This document shows positions 13,650-14,484 of a stretch of 14,484 nucleotides of DNA, piece after piece. Positions within the stretch are counted from its first letter, which is position 1. Every line of letters starts with the position of its first letter. The notes under the pieces are model-generated. The model worked only from the letters and a program-made list of their open reading frames with translations. It was not told the DNA's origin and searched no databases. Position numbers and translations under genes: made by a program. Source of the stretch: Clostridia bacterium (GTDB lineage: Bacteria; Bacillota; Sulfobacillia; SLMV01); assembly GCA_003554565.1 (NCBI GenBank), contig PWGR01000064.1:1-14484 (forward strand). Direction: 5' to 3'.

Positions 13650-14173
13650 TCTGATGCGCGATGTGCGATCATGCTGGAGGCAGAATCAGCTCGGCTTTTG
13701 CAGTACCATTCGGGGGCGGGATCGCTTGAATGCTCCATTGTATGTATAGCATGCCGGGCAGAAACCTCCCACGGGATCCGTAATCAGCGGGATCCGATGG
13801 GTTCGAGAGCGCTGGGCAAAAACCAGCTGTCGCAGCTGGCCAAGGACAGCCGGGTCATTGAGGTAACCGTTCTGGTACCGCAACGGCTGGCGCACAGCCT
13901 CCGTGCGCTCCGCCAGGGAAAATGCACAGTTGAACAGAACCCGCTGCATGTGACTGCGGTGCTGCCCGCATCTTTCAGATCCGGCTCTGCAGCTCGCGTG
14001 CGTCTCTCGAAAGAAAAGAGCCGGGAACTGGTGTCCCCGACTCTCGAGACCGAAGGGTTCAGGTTTTGCTGCATCACTCACTGCGAAGAGAATTTTTGCG
14101 ACTGCTGTGGCGTCTGCTGTGGCGCCTGCGGTCTCCAATATGCTATCACCAAAACAACACAACTATATCTGAG
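13650..14173. other. Gap with no secure gene; doubtful minus-strand frame 13686-14162
   Basis: A 158-codon minus-strand frame covers most of the gap and contains SLAERTEAVRQPLRY and DPVGGFCPACYTYN, the latter with a CxxC pair. Its TTG start has no ribosome site and I recognise no family. A second minus frame reads APQQTPQQSQKF before a stop, over a 12-bp tandem repeat (14101-14112 and 14113-14124). The long plus-strand frame here is mostly antisense to rlmD. The gap may hold a decayed gene or a diverged zinc-ribbon protein. Confidence 0.3.
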
Positions 14174-14293
14174 TTACTTCTCCTCGTCAACTTCTTCCTC
14201 GTCCAGCGGCATTTCACCTTCGGCATTGTTCAGGGCAGAATAGCCGAACCATACAATAACCGCGGCAAACAGGATAACTGGAATCCATTCCAT
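14174..14293 (-). CDS. 39-residue membrane protein with acidic tail
   Basis: The minus strand reads an ATG at 14293, preceded by GGAGGAGGGG, and a 39-codon frame to TAA at 14174. Residues 1-21 (MEWIPVILFAAVIVWFGYSA and the next residue) form a single membrane helix. The remainder is strongly acidic (MPLDEEEVDEEK at the end). The excellent ribosome site, the clean helix-plus-acidic-tail design and an extended -10 (TGCTATCAT, minus strand, about 14340-14332) all argue for a real gene. The acidic tail should face the cytoplasm if the helix inserts as a single anchor. Family and function are unknown; such proteins often bind larger membrane complexes. Confidence 0.75.
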   Translation of the reverse strand: MEWIPVILFAAVIVWFGYSALNNAEGEMPLDEEEVDEEK

Positions 14294-14331
14294 CTGTACC
14301 CCTCCTCCACGCATCACTCTTTTCACTGTTA

Positions 14332-14340
14332 ATGATAGCA
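14332..14340 (-). promoter_or_regulatory. Candidate extended -10 promoter of the 39-residue protein
   Basis: TGCTATCAT on the minus strand has a TGN extension and five of six consensus bases in TATCAT (14337-14332). The same TGC extension occurs in the coiled-coil/AAA operon promoter. No -35 is evident. Confidence 0.45.
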
Positions 14341-14360
14341 CTGGAGGTGGGAAACGGATA

Positions 14361-14425
14361 TTAGTTCGCCACCCTAAATTGCCTTGCGCGCCCGGGTCTC
14401 CGCCTTAGGTTCGTGACCCTATAAA
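14361..14425. repeat. Imperfect 18-21 bp direct repeat forming two similar hairpins
   Basis: TTAGTTCGCCACCCTAAA (14361-14378) and TTAGGTTCGTGACCCTATAA (from 14405) share the TTAG, TTCG and ACCCTA blocks. They start 44 bases apart. In RNA from the minus strand each can form a short stem (UUAG/CUAA or UAGG/CCUA) with a CGAA-containing loop. Confidence 0.5.
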
Positions 14426-14484
14426 TGCTACTTTCTGTCCCCAGCATCCCGGGATCTGTACATAAAAAAGCCCACTATGAGAAG

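Noticed and set aside
13350..14243. 297-codon plus-strand open frame
   Set aside because: Its first third is antisense to rlmD, which has clear motifs, and the rest has no recognisable domain or ribosome site.
14361..14425. Guanidine-II (mini-ykkC) riboswitch
   Set aside because: Only one of the two hairpins has an ACGR-like loop and the stems are weak; no guanidine exporter gene follows in the window.
14461..14484. Terminator at the right edge (minus-strand T-run after AGTGGGC)
   Set aside because: Only one arm could be present in the window, so the stem cannot be verified.
1..14484. CRISPR array, insertion sequence, prophage or defence island
   Set aside because: No spaced repeats, transposase, integrase or phage genes were seen; the tRNA cluster is not disrupted by an integrated element.

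Overview
The window looks like a chromosomal segment of a moderately GC-rich Bacillota (Clostridia-like) bacterium, probably anaerobic. The clues are a T-box leader, strong Shine-Dalgarno sites (AGGAGG type) with frequent GTG/TTG starts, sigma-A type promoters, tRNA genes without encoded CCA, an archaeal-type fructose-bisphosphate aldolase/phosphatase, a B12-binding radical SAM protein and a stand-alone TrpB2. The genus cannot be named from this sequence alone.

Left part (1-2030, mainly minus strand): the first 54 codons of a B12-binding radical SAM protein run off the left edge. An unassigned, structure-rich gap of about 630 bp follows, then an agmatinase/arginase-superfamily gene. The space between that gene and the next, divergent unit holds a 9-bp inverted repeat and a short direct repeat.

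Central left (1991-4235, plus strand): a complete tryptophan-type T-box (UGG specifier, UGGC acceptor-binding bulge, terminator) controls a two-gene operon. The first gene is TrpB2, a tryptophan synthase beta-like enzyme. The second, overlapping it by 4 nt, is a small ParB/sulfiredoxin-fold protein that resembles the free serine kinase SerK. Since TrpB2 enzymes are known to prefer O-phosphoserine, the pair suggests a tRNA-Trp-controlled, phosphoserine-dependent indole-to-tryptophan route. This is the most attractive functional hypothesis in the window.

Central (4250-7240): five minus-strand tRNA genes (Val-TAC, Phe-GAA, Gly-GCC, Cys-GCA, Val-GAC in transcription order) have a consensus promoter and a 13-bp terminator stem. 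Next come a small uncertain ORF, a PPC/DUF296 protein, an Nfu-type Fe-S scaffold and, divergently, the bifunctional FBP aldolase/phosphatase, which ends in a terminator that can work in both directions.

Right centre (7271-10821, minus strand): an operon encodes a three-helix membrane protein with a long coiled coil, a Ycf35-like DUF1257 protein, a DUF2997 protein, a second small protein resembling the DUF2997 one, and a Ycf46-like AAA ATPase with a p97-like pore loop. It reads as an uncharacterised membrane-linked AAA module.

Right part (11137-14484, minus strand): a two-gene RNA-modification operon (RlmD/TrmA-type uracil-5 methyltransferase, then epoxyqueuosine reductase QueG) follows a poorly coding gap. 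Beyond the gap lies a 39-residue membrane protein with an acidic tail. Its upstream region carries a repeated hairpin-like motif.
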